Of a stretch of DNA of 64,000 bases, positions 1 through 9,300 are shown in pieces. The translations under genes were made by a program, and so were the position numbers. The stretch spans positions 795,477 to 859,476 of the forward strand of contig CM119264.1 of NCBI GenBank assembly GCA_051294375.1. Direction: 5' to 3'. This DNA is from Paraspadella gotoi. Lineage: Eukaryota > Chaetognatha. The first letter of the stretch is position 1; the number at the start of each line of letters is the position of its first letter. Under the pieces are notes generated by a model, which worked only from the letters and a program-made list of their open reading frames with translations, was not told where the DNA came from and did no database searches.

Positions 1-139
1 AAAAAAATGGCAATCGAGGATGATTCGTTCGGCTTCATCGAAGCTCTCAAAGAAGGCCGATCACGAAAAAAGCAAAACAAAACTAAATGAGAAAATTGGA
101 AAAAAGAGAAGGACAGGTGAACTGAGAAATACTTGTCAA

Positions 140-1325
140 AACTGACCTGAATCATTCTCTACGTCACCAGCAATGGCATCCTCGTCATCAAAGGCTTCAA
201 GCAAATACGGCCGACCATAAGTTTGTTGTACCTGCCTCCAAAAAGCAGAGATTATCACCAAACAGTTCCATGCAGCTTTTGGTCATCCAGGCCTGATCGG
301 ACGGCATCATAACCGCCCAATACATCCCGCCCTGGACTAACAACAGCCGCGGCGAAATGTCTCAGAAAACTGTGATAATTGCGCAAAAGCGACAGATAAC
401 AGAACACAACGAAACTTCGTCAGGCCCCTATCTAGCCGTGGCACCATGGGAATCGTTAAGCATCGATATTCAGCATCTCCCCACCGTATTCCGGATAACA
501 GTTACATCCTAGTTGCGCTAGATAACGCGTCTGCTTATACTTGGGCAAATCCCACTACGCGAGCAGACGCGCGCCATTTAAAGGCCTTTAGACGAAAAAA
601 GATTTTCTCCAACTATGGATCTTACATGGAAAGTAAACTTTGATGGCGCAACACAATTAAACGGAGCGGCCATGAGATCAATTACTAAAACCTACTCGAC
701 ACAGTAGGCAGGCGCGTTCCTCGTAAAGGCCGCGAAGTACAGACAACAGGCGATGAACGCGGACATAGGCCGAATCCGTCAAAGCTCTTCGAAAAGGCAG
801 TGGATGACCAGCCAAGCAGATGGCTGGAACAGGCTGCCTCAAAACCTCATCTTTCTTACTGAATGCGACTCCCCATAATTGGCTGGAAAACGGATACGTT
901 CGCACATTGAGATTCAATTTGGCCATAGGCAAGAATAGTAGAAAGCGCGGACGAACTTTATCGAAAAGAAATCTCATTGTTTCATTAAGACAAAGGGCCG
1001 ATAAGCAAGAAAAGAGGCCCAGACACAGCTGGGCCGACCAACGCCACAAAGCTCTATAAACAATCGGCCAGAAGAAAACCCATTCAGACGACAGAAGAGA
1101 TTTAAGGTCGGTGATCTTGTTCCTAGCCAGACGAGACCTGATCATGGCAGGAACGGCGACACTGAGAACAAAGGGTCAAACGCATATATTCGGGCCCTCC
1201 ACAAAGTCGTTAGAGAAAGACGGCAACCATTATGTCTCTCGAAGCTGGCCGAAACCTCAAATATCATCGATGGCCGTCGCCTCAAAAAACATTAGACAAG
1301 GCCAACAGAGTAGAAAGAAGACATA
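140..1325 (+). pseudogene. Decayed Ty3/gypsy-like integrase (3' end of pol)
   Basis: Seen: a zinc-binding HHCC module in one frame, with H-x4-H (His codons at 269 and 284) followed after 28 residues by C-x2-C (Cys codons at 371 and 380), the normal integrase spacing. A stop codon at 338 lies inside it. One frameshift later comes PWESLSIDIQHLP (from 444), which fits the first catalytic Asp (codon 465). Another shift gives SYILVALDNASAY (from about 503). FSNYGSYMES (about 604-633) sits where the family has SDxGxxF, so the second catalytic Asp appears to be Asn. LLNATPHN (about 856) fits the conserved NxTxH segment, and a FKVGDLV...AYI...KVV stretch (about 1101-1220) resembles the C-terminal GPY/F module. 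Known: this enzyme inserts retrotransposon cDNA. Inferred: dead copy, broken by several frameshifts and stops, with the region of the catalytic Glu not recognisable. Reverse transcriptase would lie upstream of the window. Confidence 0.8.
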
Positions 1326-1760
1326 AAGTAGTGTAAATAAAACTTAGATTTAAATAAATAAATAAATAAAACGTAGGATTAGTTATTCACTAAGGACGTA
1401 CTTTAGAAATAGAACAAAAAAAAAAAAAAAAAAAATGAGACAAAGTAATCTTCCTGATGGAATTCGAAAACAAAGACAACAAAAAACACCGCGAGACAGA
1501 ACCCGACCAAAAAAAAAAAACAAAGCCACGAAGCCCCGACCTCACCGAAACGACCAACAAAAAAAACGGAAACCGACGCCAATGAAACGGAGCCAGCTGA
1601 GGAACGAGCATTTCTATTCAAAAGAAAACTCTCTCTCTTCTCGTTTCAAAATTAAAAAAGAAACATCTCTCTCTCTCTCCTCGTTGCAAAATGAAAAGGA
1701 TCTTCGTTCCCCTCACGGTCACAACTCCAGCTCCGACGACGCGCTTGTGCGCTGTCGTCT
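1326..1760 (+). other. Untranslated spacer between integrase remnant and LTR
   Basis: About 430 bp without recognisable coding content. It holds a short (AAAT)n run near 1350, a 22-base A run near 1415, and two imperfect copies of a CT-tract plus 'aaaatgaaaagg'-like segment at 1626-1700. Its position between integrase and polypurine tract makes it part of the retroelement. Confidence 0.5.
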
Positions 1761-1771
1761 GAGGAGGGGGA
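1761..1771 (+). other. Polypurine tract of LTR retroelement
   Basis: The purine run gaggaggggga lies immediately before the point where similarity between the two LTR copies begins. Position and composition fit the plus-strand primer of reverse transcription. Confidence 0.65.
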
Positions 1772-2100
1772 CGCATCGCAGATGAAATCAAGACTCCAGA
1801 ATTTAAAATCGCGATTCAAGGATTCGGATCAACGGAATCGGATCAACGGATCGGGATCGAAATACATGGAACATTCTCATTTGGCTTGAAAACACAAATG
1901 GCACCGGCCAATGAACAAATTGGCCGGGAAATTTTACCCTTACCTCCGAATCCGTTTGGGCTGTATAAAAGGGAAACCGAATCTGTATTGATTTCCACTC
2001 TGCCTTGAAAATGACCACCGTCTTGTTTTATCGTTTATTTTTCGAAAAGAAAATAAAATCCACTTGGTTTCGCCAGAAATCCCTGTCTACTACTAAATTG
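1772..2100 (+). mobile_element. 3' LTR of Ty3/gypsy-like element
   Basis: Aligns along its whole length, with small gaps, to 3534-3850. Promoter TATAAAA at 1974-1980 and polyadenylation signal AATAAA at 2052-2057 have the normal LTR order. Both copies share the ends 'catcgca...' and '...ctactaaattg'. Because it follows an integrase remnant and a polypurine tract and has no primer site after it, this is the 3' LTR. Exact ends are uncertain because no TG...CA termini are obvious. Confidence 0.75.
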
Positions 2101-2189
2101 ATATTTTTACTTATATATTTATTTTTTGATCACATGATTTGACATGACATGACAAAAAAACTTTCTTAGCCCTTATATTTATGCATCAA

Positions 2190-2354
2190 AATTCCATCTT
2201 TTATTCCCTATAGTTTGAGGATTTGCCTGAAGGCGGCGCTAGGGGTCCCTTTGAATCTGTGAGAGCGACCGACAGACAGACAGAACGGACCGACAGACAG
2301 AGCCAAAAAAGTGACTTTATAGAGTGGCTCCGCGAGTACTCGCGGCGCAACTAA
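2190..2354 (+). mobile_element. Helitron-like 3' end, hairpin family 1
   Basis: A run of GACC/GACA units (2261-2300) is followed by 'aaaagtgactttatagag' and then the perfect 16-bp palindrome CCGCGAGTACTCGCGG (2330-2345), six bases and CTAA (2351-2354). A palindrome a few bases before CTRR is the hallmark of Helitron 3' ends, and tetranucleotide tracts near this end are known from bivalve non-autonomous Helitrons. The same arrangement occurs at 7590-7730, 44772-44960 and, truncated, at 53060-53350. No transposase or helicase is present, so the element is non-autonomous. Confidence 0.6.
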
Positions 2355-2469
2355 AAAAGAAGAATAGAGATTCCAATGTGTTTGGCGCCACCGTGACTTT
2401 CTTATCAGTGTATCTCCCGACACACTGCATCCAAATTTGTCTTTCACTCTTCATTTTAAATAAATTAGT

Positions 2470-2930
2470 TAAAAAAACGAAAGGTGGCGCTAGCAGTCGA
2501 TTAGATTCGAGGAACAGGAAAAATAACAAAAGAGCAACCAAATTTAAATGATATTGAAGTTCAAGTATGATATATAATAGATTTTAAAGGTAGCAATGGT
2601 ACTTTACCTTCCTACCAATTATGAACTTAATCGAAAAATTATATAAAGATATGAACTTTTCATTCAACCAAGAATGAGATTGAGTTCATCCATCTCATGT
2701 ACATATTGTCGTATTAACGTTGACTTGTCATAAATTCCATTCCATATCATTTCATGAGTTCATATCACGAATTCCCTTTTGTCATTAATGTAGCAATTGA
2801 TAATTATTATTAATAAATGTCCCAAACCCTCTAATCAATCATTATCATCAAGTGATATCATCATTTTGAACGTGAGTCTGATCGATAGACGGGACTGACT
2901 GACCGACCGACGTGGTTTGTGTTTAAACCG
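2470..2930 (+). repeat. Family 1 body fragments, AT-rich
   Basis: 2480-2550 ('ggcgctagcagtcgattag', 'aacaaaagagcaaccaaatt') matches the body of family 1 elements at 53065-53130 and, inverted, at 44890-44935. A short GACTGACCGACC run at 2900-2920 suggests another degraded end. The rest is AT-rich and unassigned. Confidence 0.45.
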
Positions 2931-3270
2931 ATAAACGCGAGATAATCTTTTTTTTTTTTGACAAAGTTGAGTCTAAATTAATTTTTGTTGAGACGTTAAA
3001 AAGTAAAACGAAGCGAAAAGTCGTTACAGGTTAACCACAGTTTTAAAATGAAGATATTTTTTTAAGAATCGGTGTTTAGCGATTAATATTATGATCAATT
3101 TTGTATTAATAATTTAATTTGACAGAAATTAAAAATATTTAAAAAATTAATTTTAGTTTATTTGTCATCGGGGTATTACTAAAAAGCTCACCGCCGCCTA
3201 AAAAGCATGATCCCCTTATGGTTAAAGCGCGCTAACTGAAGAACACTATCCGTAACTTCTGTGCTCCCTC
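2931..3270. other. AT-rich sequence, nothing recognised
   Basis: Short A/T runs and no open frame of note. I could not match it to any other part of the window. Confidence 0.5.
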
Positions 3271-3272
3271 AG

Positions 3273-3383
3273 CAATGGGTGCCTGGGCTTGGACCCCAAG
3301 GCGGTTTGCGGCCGTCCTGACGCTTCCCGCAGGATCTCGGTACAATTGGGGATCGATCTCGGTACAATTGGGGATCGATGTCT
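3273..3383 (+). repeat. Repeat fragment followed by two 22-bp units
   Basis: The head (3295-3330, 'ggcggtttgcggccgtcctg') resembles 40670-40700 and its duplicate near 23080, where it is also followed by 'ttggggatcgat'. At 3340-3361 and 3362-3383 it carries two copies of the 22-bp unit that forms the larger array at 3969-4144. Confidence 0.5.
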
Positions 3384-3418
3384 TGGATCGATTCGTCAAT
3401 TGTCGGCTATCGACTCGC

Positions 3419-3443
3419 NNNNNNNNNNNNNNNNNNNNNNNNN
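3419..3443. other. Assembly gap (25 N)
   Basis: The 25-N length recurs at six places in the window, so it is a placeholder and not a measured size. Confidence 0.95.
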
Positions 3444-3533
3444 TGTTAAATTCATAAAAATCCGCTTGGCCTTTTCATTTTCAAGCTTAAAAAACAATAT
3501 CGTGTCATCCAATGTGTTGCGCCGCAAGTGACT

Positions 3534-3850
3534 ATACATCGCAAGATGAATAAGACTCCAAGATTTAATCGGGATCAACGGATTCGGATCAACGGATCGG
3601 AATCAAACGGATCGGATGCGGAAATACAAATGGAACATTTCTCATCTGGCTGAAGACAAATGGCACCGGCCAAATGAACAAAATGGCCCCGGAAATTACC
3701 CTACCTCCGTCGTTTGGCCTGTATAAAGGGGAACGAATTTGTATTGTCTCACTCTGCCTTGAAATTGACACCGTCTTGTTTATCGTTTTTTTTCGAAGAA
3801 ATAAAATCCACTTGGTTTTCGCTCAGAAATCCTGTCTACTTACTAAATTG
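3534..3850 (+). mobile_element. LTR, second copy of the 1772-2100 family
   Basis: Full-length similarity to 1772-2100. TATAAA is at 3722-3727 and AATAAA at 3800-3805. It is followed directly by a primer binding site, so it is the 5' LTR of a different insertion whose interior is lost after about 100 bp. Confidence 0.75.
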
Positions 3851-3851
3851 T

Positions 3852-3869
3852 TGGTGACAGGAGTGGATT
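3852..3869 (+). other. Primer binding site, tRNA-Leu type
   Basis: TGGTGACAGGAGTGGATT starts with TGG and matches the reverse complement of a tRNA-Leu 3' end (acceptor strand then T-arm, '...CCACTCCTGaCA CCA'). It sits one or two bases after the LTR, as expected for a retroelement minus-strand primer site. Confidence 0.65.
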
Positions 3870-3968
3870 CGACACACCACGTCTCACGAAGAGAACTCGC
3901 CTACCCCACCAAAGACCCACGCCACCCTTAAAGAAATGGACCACCACCCCCAAACATCTTTTAAAGTG

Positions 3969-4144
3969 GTACAATTGGGGATCGATCCTGGTACAATTGG
4001 GGATCGATTTCAGTACAATTGGGGATCGATCTCGGTAAAATTGGGGATCGATCCTGGTACAATTGGGGATCGATCTCAATACAATTGGGGATCGATCCTG
4101 GTACAATTGGGGATCGATCTCGGTACAATTGGGGATCGATCTCG
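3969..4144 (+). repeat. 22-bp tandem array, eight units
   Basis: Eight contiguous 22-bp units of the form gtacaattggggatcgat plus four variable bases (cctg, ctcg, ctca or ttca). Each contains the palindrome ATCGAT. 22 is not a multiple of 3, so the array reads open in several frames on both strands by chance. Two more units lie at 3340-3383. Confidence 0.9.
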
Positions 4145-4149
4145 GTACC

Positions 4150-4690
4150 TAATGGTAATAAGCTGATGGCCTTTCTCGATGAGTAACCGGGTCACGAACG
4201 AAGATCTCATGCTTATAGCAATGTCTGACAACATATCTGTTTATCTGATGTTTTTTGTCAGCAGTATTTGTTATTTTTATCGAATATACTTATATATATA
4301 TTAAGTATATACTTATACTTAATACTTATTATCACTTTGACTAACTAAATATTTGAAAACCTCCAAGTCATTATATACTTTCATAAATTAAAAAAATAAA
4401 GTTTTTGGCGAAATAAGTAATATTTATCAAATTACCAATAAAAAAATAAAGGCCCCGCAACATCCTAAAAAATACCTTTGTTCTTTTTTTTTCCATTTTC
4501 AAATTTGAATTTAATTTTCGATGAAAGATGCGATATTTAAAAAAAAAAATGTTCTCTCTGAAATAATCAATAATTTTTAACCCCATTTCTCCTCTTTTTT
4601 TGGATTGGCTTGTTTTAAAATGGTGGTTTTGCTCTTTTAAATGCAGATTGTTTTATCGTTGTGTAACGTTGCGAATAACAACCTAGACTT
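4150..4690. other. AT-rich intergenic sequence
   Basis: Short TATA and A/T homopolymer runs. No gene, known repeat or structure recognised. Confidence 0.5.
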
Positions 4691-4860
4691 GTCTTTTAAA
4701 AAAATCGACAATTTTTTGTGGCTTCTTCCTTTCTGTCTTTTTTTCTTTTCTTTTTTAAAGCTTCCGTTTTTTTAAAGTTTTCTCTCAGTCCTTGGAAGAG
4801 ACATCTCCCCATTTGGGGAAAGGAAAAAAGTGATGAGGAAAATGTTGCGCAGTTGTTGTT

Positions 4861-4861
4861 C

Positions 4862-4905
<44 letters not shown>

Positions 4906-5028
4906 CGCCAGACGGACAGGGGAAAGATACAGACAAGGACTGAGAAAGACAGAGAGAGAGCAGATAACCTCGGGGTTTCTTTTTATCTTTAACTCTTTTG
5001 GAAACGAGGAACTGAGATTTCGCAGCAG

Positions 5029-5126
<98 letters not shown>
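4861..5126 (+). repeat. (GA)n tracts
   Basis: Two (GA)n blocks (4861-4901 and 5031-5126) around a short unique segment. At 5185-5240 the motif 'gcaccatggcgca' recurs in imperfect copies. Apparent Ser-Leu and Arg-Glu proteins here are repeat translations. Confidence 0.9.
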
Positions 5127-5127
<1 letters not shown>

Positions 5128-5289
5128 GTGAGAAATCAAAGGCTCCAAGGAGGAACTGTCTTGTCTCACCGCGGTCGCACCACGACGACGCACCATGGCG
5201 CAGAATGGCGCACTTTGGCGCACCATGGCGCACCAATTTCCCTGACGCTGCTTTCTCTTCCCTTTACTTTGGAAGGAAACTAATAAACA

Positions 5290-5420
5290 AACTTTTTAGC
5301 CGGATCTGTTTAAGTTAAGCAGATTCCTGCTCTACGATTCACTTTGTCGGTCCGTCGGTCCCACTTCGAAATATTGTCGGTAAGTCAACTACATCTTGTC
5401 AGAACATCAAATTATTGTAA
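5290..5420 (-). mobile_element. Helitron-like 3' end, hairpin family 2
   Basis: Read on the minus strand: 'atttgatgttctgaca', then GGGACCGACGGACCGACAAA, then a diverged version of the long palindrome at 25430-25451, then CTAAAAA. The order and spacing match 25340-25457 and 16985-17100. Confidence 0.55.
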
Positions 5421-5429
5421 ATTATGAAA

Positions 5430-5759
5430 AAAATTTATATATGTCCGTCCGCTCCACGAATACTCGTGGCGCGAATAAAATCCTGTCTAATACATTTCAT
5501 TCTCTTATAAATAAAAATTAGTCAGAAGAAATGACTTAGTTTTTAAAATGATTTAAATTTAAAATTAATGTAAATTAACATTTACATTAATTTAAATAGG
5601 ATGTTAAAGTTTCTCGCCATAACTATGTAATAATGTTTCTTTCGGTTTATTTTGTCCGAGAATTTACGGGTGAAGTGATTTCACATCTCTCGATCGATTA
5701 AATGTGTGAGAAAAGATCACAATTTCAACTCCCTTTGTCGGCCTTGAATGAGTAACAAT

Positions 5760-5796
<37 letters not shown>

Positions 5797-6361
5797 NNNN
5801 NNNNNNNNNNNNNNNNNNNNNTCTCCTCACGTCTTCTTCTCCTCATCTCTCTCTCCGTCTTCTTCTCGTTTTCTCTCGTCGTCATCTCTCTCCCTTCTTC
5901 TCTTCTTCTTTCAGGTCATGAGGGTCCGCGCGTCATCGCATAAAATATGCAGAACCATTCCGTTTCCAAAGGAATTGCTAAAAACTTTGGGGTTACAAGA
6001 ATTGGGAAGGATTATTGGGTATTCTCCTTCTCTCTCTCCTCTCTCTCTTCTCTCTCCAGAGAGAGAGAGAGAAAATTTCGTTAATTAATCTTTTTCCTTT
6101 TTTTTTCCTTTTATATTTTTTTGAATTCGCTCGAACCTGGACTCAGGTAAGAACAAAAAACTAACATTCATTCCTTTCTTTGTTCTGTTTGTTCTGAACT
6201 ATTCTGTTCTGTTCTGTTCTCAATTCATCAACGACTGGTATGACTGATGCTTGGGGTTGTAGCCCACAATCACATTGAAGGCTTGTTTTTGCTTGCAATT
6301 ACGATAGCGTGATTGCTTCCAACTATGACCGAACATCCAGAATATTATTCATTAAAATGTC
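5430..6361. other. AT-rich and (GA)n sequence
   Basis: Holds a (GA)n tract running into a 25-N gap (5797-5821), CT-rich flanks and 'ctgttctgttctgttct' near 6200. No gene recognised. Confidence 0.5.
5797..5821. other. Assembly gap (25 N)
   Basis: Lies inside or at the end of a (GA)n tract, a typical assembly break point. Confidence 0.95.
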
Positions 6362-6860
6362 GGCCTTGTTTTCCGAGAACGCCCCATTTTGTCTTAAATT
6401 CAAAATGAAATTAGTTTTTATGGTGGACTAAAAAATCCACCAACCGTTCATCAGCGGCCATTGGTGCCAGAGGAAAGTCATTCGCCTCCTAATCCAAAGG
6501 TCCGGGGTTCTAGCCCGGTGGTCGCCTGGCAGTTAAGAGAGACGGGGCGCTTAACCCGCCTGTAACATGGTGTTACAGCCTTATCCGAAGCTCAGGGACT
6601 GCTTATATTTAACGGTTCTATCACTAACACATAACAATAATTATTTTATTTAAAATAATTATAGTTAGGATTAAGGATTAGGTTAATTATTAAGATTAAC
6701 ATTAGTGGCAGGGTTATGATTAGGAATTAGGGTTAGTTAATAGGGTTAGGGATTAGGGTTTATGGAAAAGGGTTAATTTTATTAATTAGTTGAAGGAGTT
6801 AAGATTAGGGATCTGGATTATTGATAAAGGATCGGGATTAATAATTAAGTGATAGTGTAG
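6362..6860 (+). mobile_element. Partial inverted-end element with telomere-like interior
   Basis: Left end ggccttgttttccgagaacg (6362) is the same terminus as in the elements at 41043, 50228, 52513 and 58712. The interior at 6655-6790 is a degenerate (ttaggg)n-like stretch ('aatagggttagggattaggg'). A tRNA-like SINE at 6455-6605 appears nested between them. The right end was not found. Confidence 0.5.
6455..6605 (+). mobile_element. tRNA-derived SINE candidate
   Basis: A B-box-like GGGGTTCTAGCCC at about 6513-6526 follows an A-box-like 'tggtgccagaggaaag' by the usual 35-45 bases. The segment does not fold as a full tRNA by eye, which favours a SINE head over a tRNA gene. Confidence 0.4.
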
Positions 6861-6904
6861 TCGAGCATTGCCTAGGTTCACCCTATAAGTATGACACCTT
6901 CAGT

Positions 6905-7081
6905 CCTTACCCGGTGGCTCATTGAGTAAAGCTATCAGCCCATGACCATTAGTTACCGGGTTTAATCCAAACTTGGTACCTACCCTGTGGGAAGCGTGAG
7001 GATTGCCGTAACCACCTTTGGGGCGTTGAAAACCCTCAAGCCTGGTTCCATGGCTGCTAGAGGGGTTAAAGAAGTTGCGTA
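6905..7081 (+). mobile_element. tRNA-derived SINE, copy 1
   Basis: A-box region ggtggctcattgagtaaagc, B-box-like CCGGGTTTAATCC (about 6956-6968), then a body with 'ccctgtgggaagcgtgag' and 'agcctggttccatggctgct'. The same order is found inverted at 48352-48550, which confirms a dispersed family. Confidence 0.7.
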
Positions 7082-7318
7082 TAGTACTCTTTAGCCTAGT
7101 TAGCGCCTTATCTACAATAGGTTAACTAATATATTTTGGCCAAGTACAACGGTTAAAATTAGTTTCATGATCAAGGAACAGAATTTGGACGCTTTTGAAA
7201 AAAAGAGCCAACACTTTTTTTTTCAAACCAAAGACGAGAGATTCCATCAAAGTCTCTCTTAATGTTTACGTCGCATAAAACTAAATTGCAAAAAAAGTCG
7301 TTATATTCGGAGAGAAAG

Positions 7319-7320
<2 letters not shown>

Positions 7321-7377
<57 letters not shown>
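7321..7377 (+). repeat. (GA)n tract
   Basis: About 28 uninterrupted GA units. Confidence 0.95.
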
Positions 7378-7379
<2 letters not shown>

Positions 7380-7589
7380 CTTTGTTCATCCGAGGATGGA
7401 CGAAAAGACGTAGGGACAATTAGATAGAAAAAATACGGACAGAAAGATAGTCCGAAATGAGTTTGGGGAATTAAAGACGAAAAGAAAAATGAAAAAGTGA
7501 AGAATGAAAAAAGAAAATAATAAAAATATATTTAATATTTTATATTTAATGATAATATATATGCAAAACATGAACTAAACTGATATGGT

Positions 7590-7730
7590 GTTACCTAAAT
7601 TATGATCACTTTTAACGAAGGTGGGACTGACCGACAGACCGACAGACCGACAGACAGACAGACAAAATGGAACAACCTACCAACCAACCTAAAAGTGACT
7701 TATCGAGCTTTTCCGCGAGTACTCGCGAGA
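7590..7730 (+). mobile_element. Helitron-like 3' end, hairpin family 1 (truncated)
   Basis: (GACA/GACC)n at 7625-7662, 'aaaagtgacttatcgag', then the palindrome CGCGAGTACTCGCG (7714-7727). The sequence diverges straight after the hairpin, so the CTAA end is missing. Confidence 0.55.
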
Positions 7731-7744
7731 CTGTGAGAGAGTCT

Positions 7745-7880
7745 TGATGTAAAGCTTGCAGGGACCTGCTATGTTATTATCTTGTAAGAGTGATGGAGGC
7801 CTTAAACCACCAAAGCCTGTCCAAATCCAGGGGCAAGATAGCTTATTTATTAAATGAATGGATAATTTTTATATTGGTTG
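7745..7880 (+). repeat. Dispersed repeat R1
   Basis: Core 'gcagggacctgctatg', 'attatcttgtaagagtgatg' and 'ggccttaaaccac' recurs at 17115-17265 and 25465-25620 (both inverted), 60655-60780 and 62805-62930. The first part also matches the start of the LTR at 44241, so R1 may be solo LTR material. Confidence 0.6.
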
Positions 7881-7961
7881 TCCCAACTTTTTACATTAAT
7901 AAACAGACAAACTAAACTTTTGAGCGGTAAAAAGATATAGAGAGGGATTATGAAAATGGAC

Positions 7962-8066
7962 GAACGGACGGACGGAAGGACGGATGGACGGACTGACGGA
8001 CGGAAGGACGGACGGACGAACGGACGGACAGACTGACTGATGGACGGACGGACGGACGGACGGACA
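7962..8066 (+). repeat. (GACG)n microsatellite
   Basis: About 105 bp of GACG/GACA/GACT tetranucleotides, the microsatellite type that lies inside the Helitron-like elements of this window. No hairpin follows here. Confidence 0.85.
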
Positions 8067-8205
8067 GAATCCGTAAGGATTTTACGTTTATGGGTCGAGG
8101 AGACGTGAGGCAAACAGAGAGAGAGTTGTCGGACGATAAAAAATCTCAAGCAGAATTGAAGAGAGAGAGAACAGAGAGGAGAAGAGAAGAGAGGAGAGAG
8201 AGATG

Positions 8206-8237
<32 letters not shown>

Positions 8238-8485
8238 AGAGAAGAGAGAGAGAGAAGGAGAGAGAAGACGAGAGAGAGAAGAGAAGAAGAAGGAGAGAGA
8301 GAGGAATTGGAGAGAGAGAGAGAGAGCAGAGAGAGAGAGAGAGAGAAGATGCGAGAAGAGAAAGAGAGAGAGAGATGAGAAGACAGGAGGGAAGAGAAAG
8401 AGAGAGAGAGAGAGAGAATCAAGAGAAGCAAACAATCGAAGGAAAATGATTTTCGTAAACAAAAACGAATGAAAACTGAGATGAA

Positions 8486-8574
8486 TGACGACGATGATGA
8501 TGACGACGATGATGACGACGTTGACGACAACGATGATGATGATGATGATGATGATGACGACGATGATGATGACA
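8486..8574 (+). repeat. (GAY)n trinucleotide repeat
   Basis: Mixed GAT/GAC triplets, about 30 units, coding Asp runs in one frame and hydrophobic runs on the other strand. Low complexity, not evidence for a gene. Confidence 0.85.
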
Positions 8575-8658
8575 AAATCGTTAAGATTCAAATTCATGAG
8601 GAAATGAAGTCAAAAGGAGAAGAGGTTTATGTCTTTGCGTGAACTTTTTCGCAGTAAG

Positions 8659-8826
8659 CAGTATGAGGGATTCAGCATGCAGTATGAGGGATTCAGTATG
8701 CAGTATGAGGGATTCAGTATGCAGTATGAGGGATTCAGCATGCAGTATGAGGGATTCGCTATGCAGTATGAGGGATTCATTATGCAGTATGAGGGATTCT
8801 GGATGCGGTATACGGATTATGAGATA
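8659..8826 (+). repeat. 21-bp tandem array inside a 100-codon open frame
   Basis: Seven units of 21 bp plus a diverged eighth (8806-8826), preserving one frame (8629-8931) that reads QYEGFSM heptads and continues into non-repeat sequence. A second frame is also open (CSMRDSV-type heptads). Differences between units fall mostly in the sixth codon (Ser, Ser, Ser, Ser, Ala, Ile, Trp), so there is no sign of protein-level constraint. No similarity to a known family is recognised and the frame is broken in copy 2. Minisatellite is the better call. Confidence 0.75.
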
Positions 8827-9054
8827 GGGGAACGAAGGAAGGAGCAGGTCGCCCAGCTTCAGGTTTTTTTTAGAAAATCATTGAATGTGGGGTTTGCAGG
8901 ATGCGATATGCAATGCCCGACTACAGAGTGACGGCTTTAATAAACTTTTACAATAGTACATTTAATTTTTTTTTAAAGTGAGCTCGTTTAAATTATTATG
9001 AAGAACTCGAGGTAAGAAGAAAGAGTAGAGAGAGCAAGTATACCGTCAGAATAA

Positions 9055-9300
9055 AAGCCTTCCCCCTGGCGGGTGGCAAGGTGCGACCCCGGGGGTCATA
9101 CCAAGGGATAGCCCCTGGGGTATTAAAAAACTATACACCTTGGTCTGCCCTCCGGGGCATAATTTTTTTTAGTATTTAGGGGCGGCCCCATGGCAGATCC
9201 TCTTGTGGTGCAACAAATTGCCTTCCCAAGGGGTCACCCTTAGGTATGAAAAAATGTATACCCCTTTGGGTGGTCTTCCTTTTGTCGCAACTGAAGCCAG
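9055..9300. repeat. GC-rich cluster with CCCC/GGGG inverted motifs
   Basis: Diverged 50-60 bp units sharing 'ggggtcaccc', 'taggtatgaaaaa' and 'tatacccctttggg', rich in small GGGG...CCCC hairpins. A similar cluster lies at 10040-10275, on the other side of an AT-rich core. Origin unknown. Confidence 0.5.

Noticed and set aside
1435-1785. 116-codon basic open frame
   Set aside because: A-rich low-complexity sequence between integrase and polypurine tract; no family resemblance and not in a coding position of the element.
3969-4144. Possible CRISPR array
   Set aside because: The 22-bp units are contiguous with no spacers and the context is eukaryotic.
3936-4166. Open frame with QLGIDPGTIGDR-like repeats
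   Set aside because: Arises because the 22-bp unit lacks stops in three frames; unit length is not a multiple of three, so the protein does not repeat in a biological register.
6455-6605. Functional tRNA gene
   Set aside because: Box-like motifs are present but no full cloverleaf with acceptor pairing was visible; SINE head is more likely. Same for 42225-42345.
7850-8597. Long Ser/Leu- and Ile/Val-rich open frames, up to 241 codons
   Set aside because: They are translations of (GACG)n, (GAT)n and (GA)n repeats. The same happens at 4696-5236, 10600-11293, 21034-21897, 34221-34909, 41680-42246 and 50697-51507.
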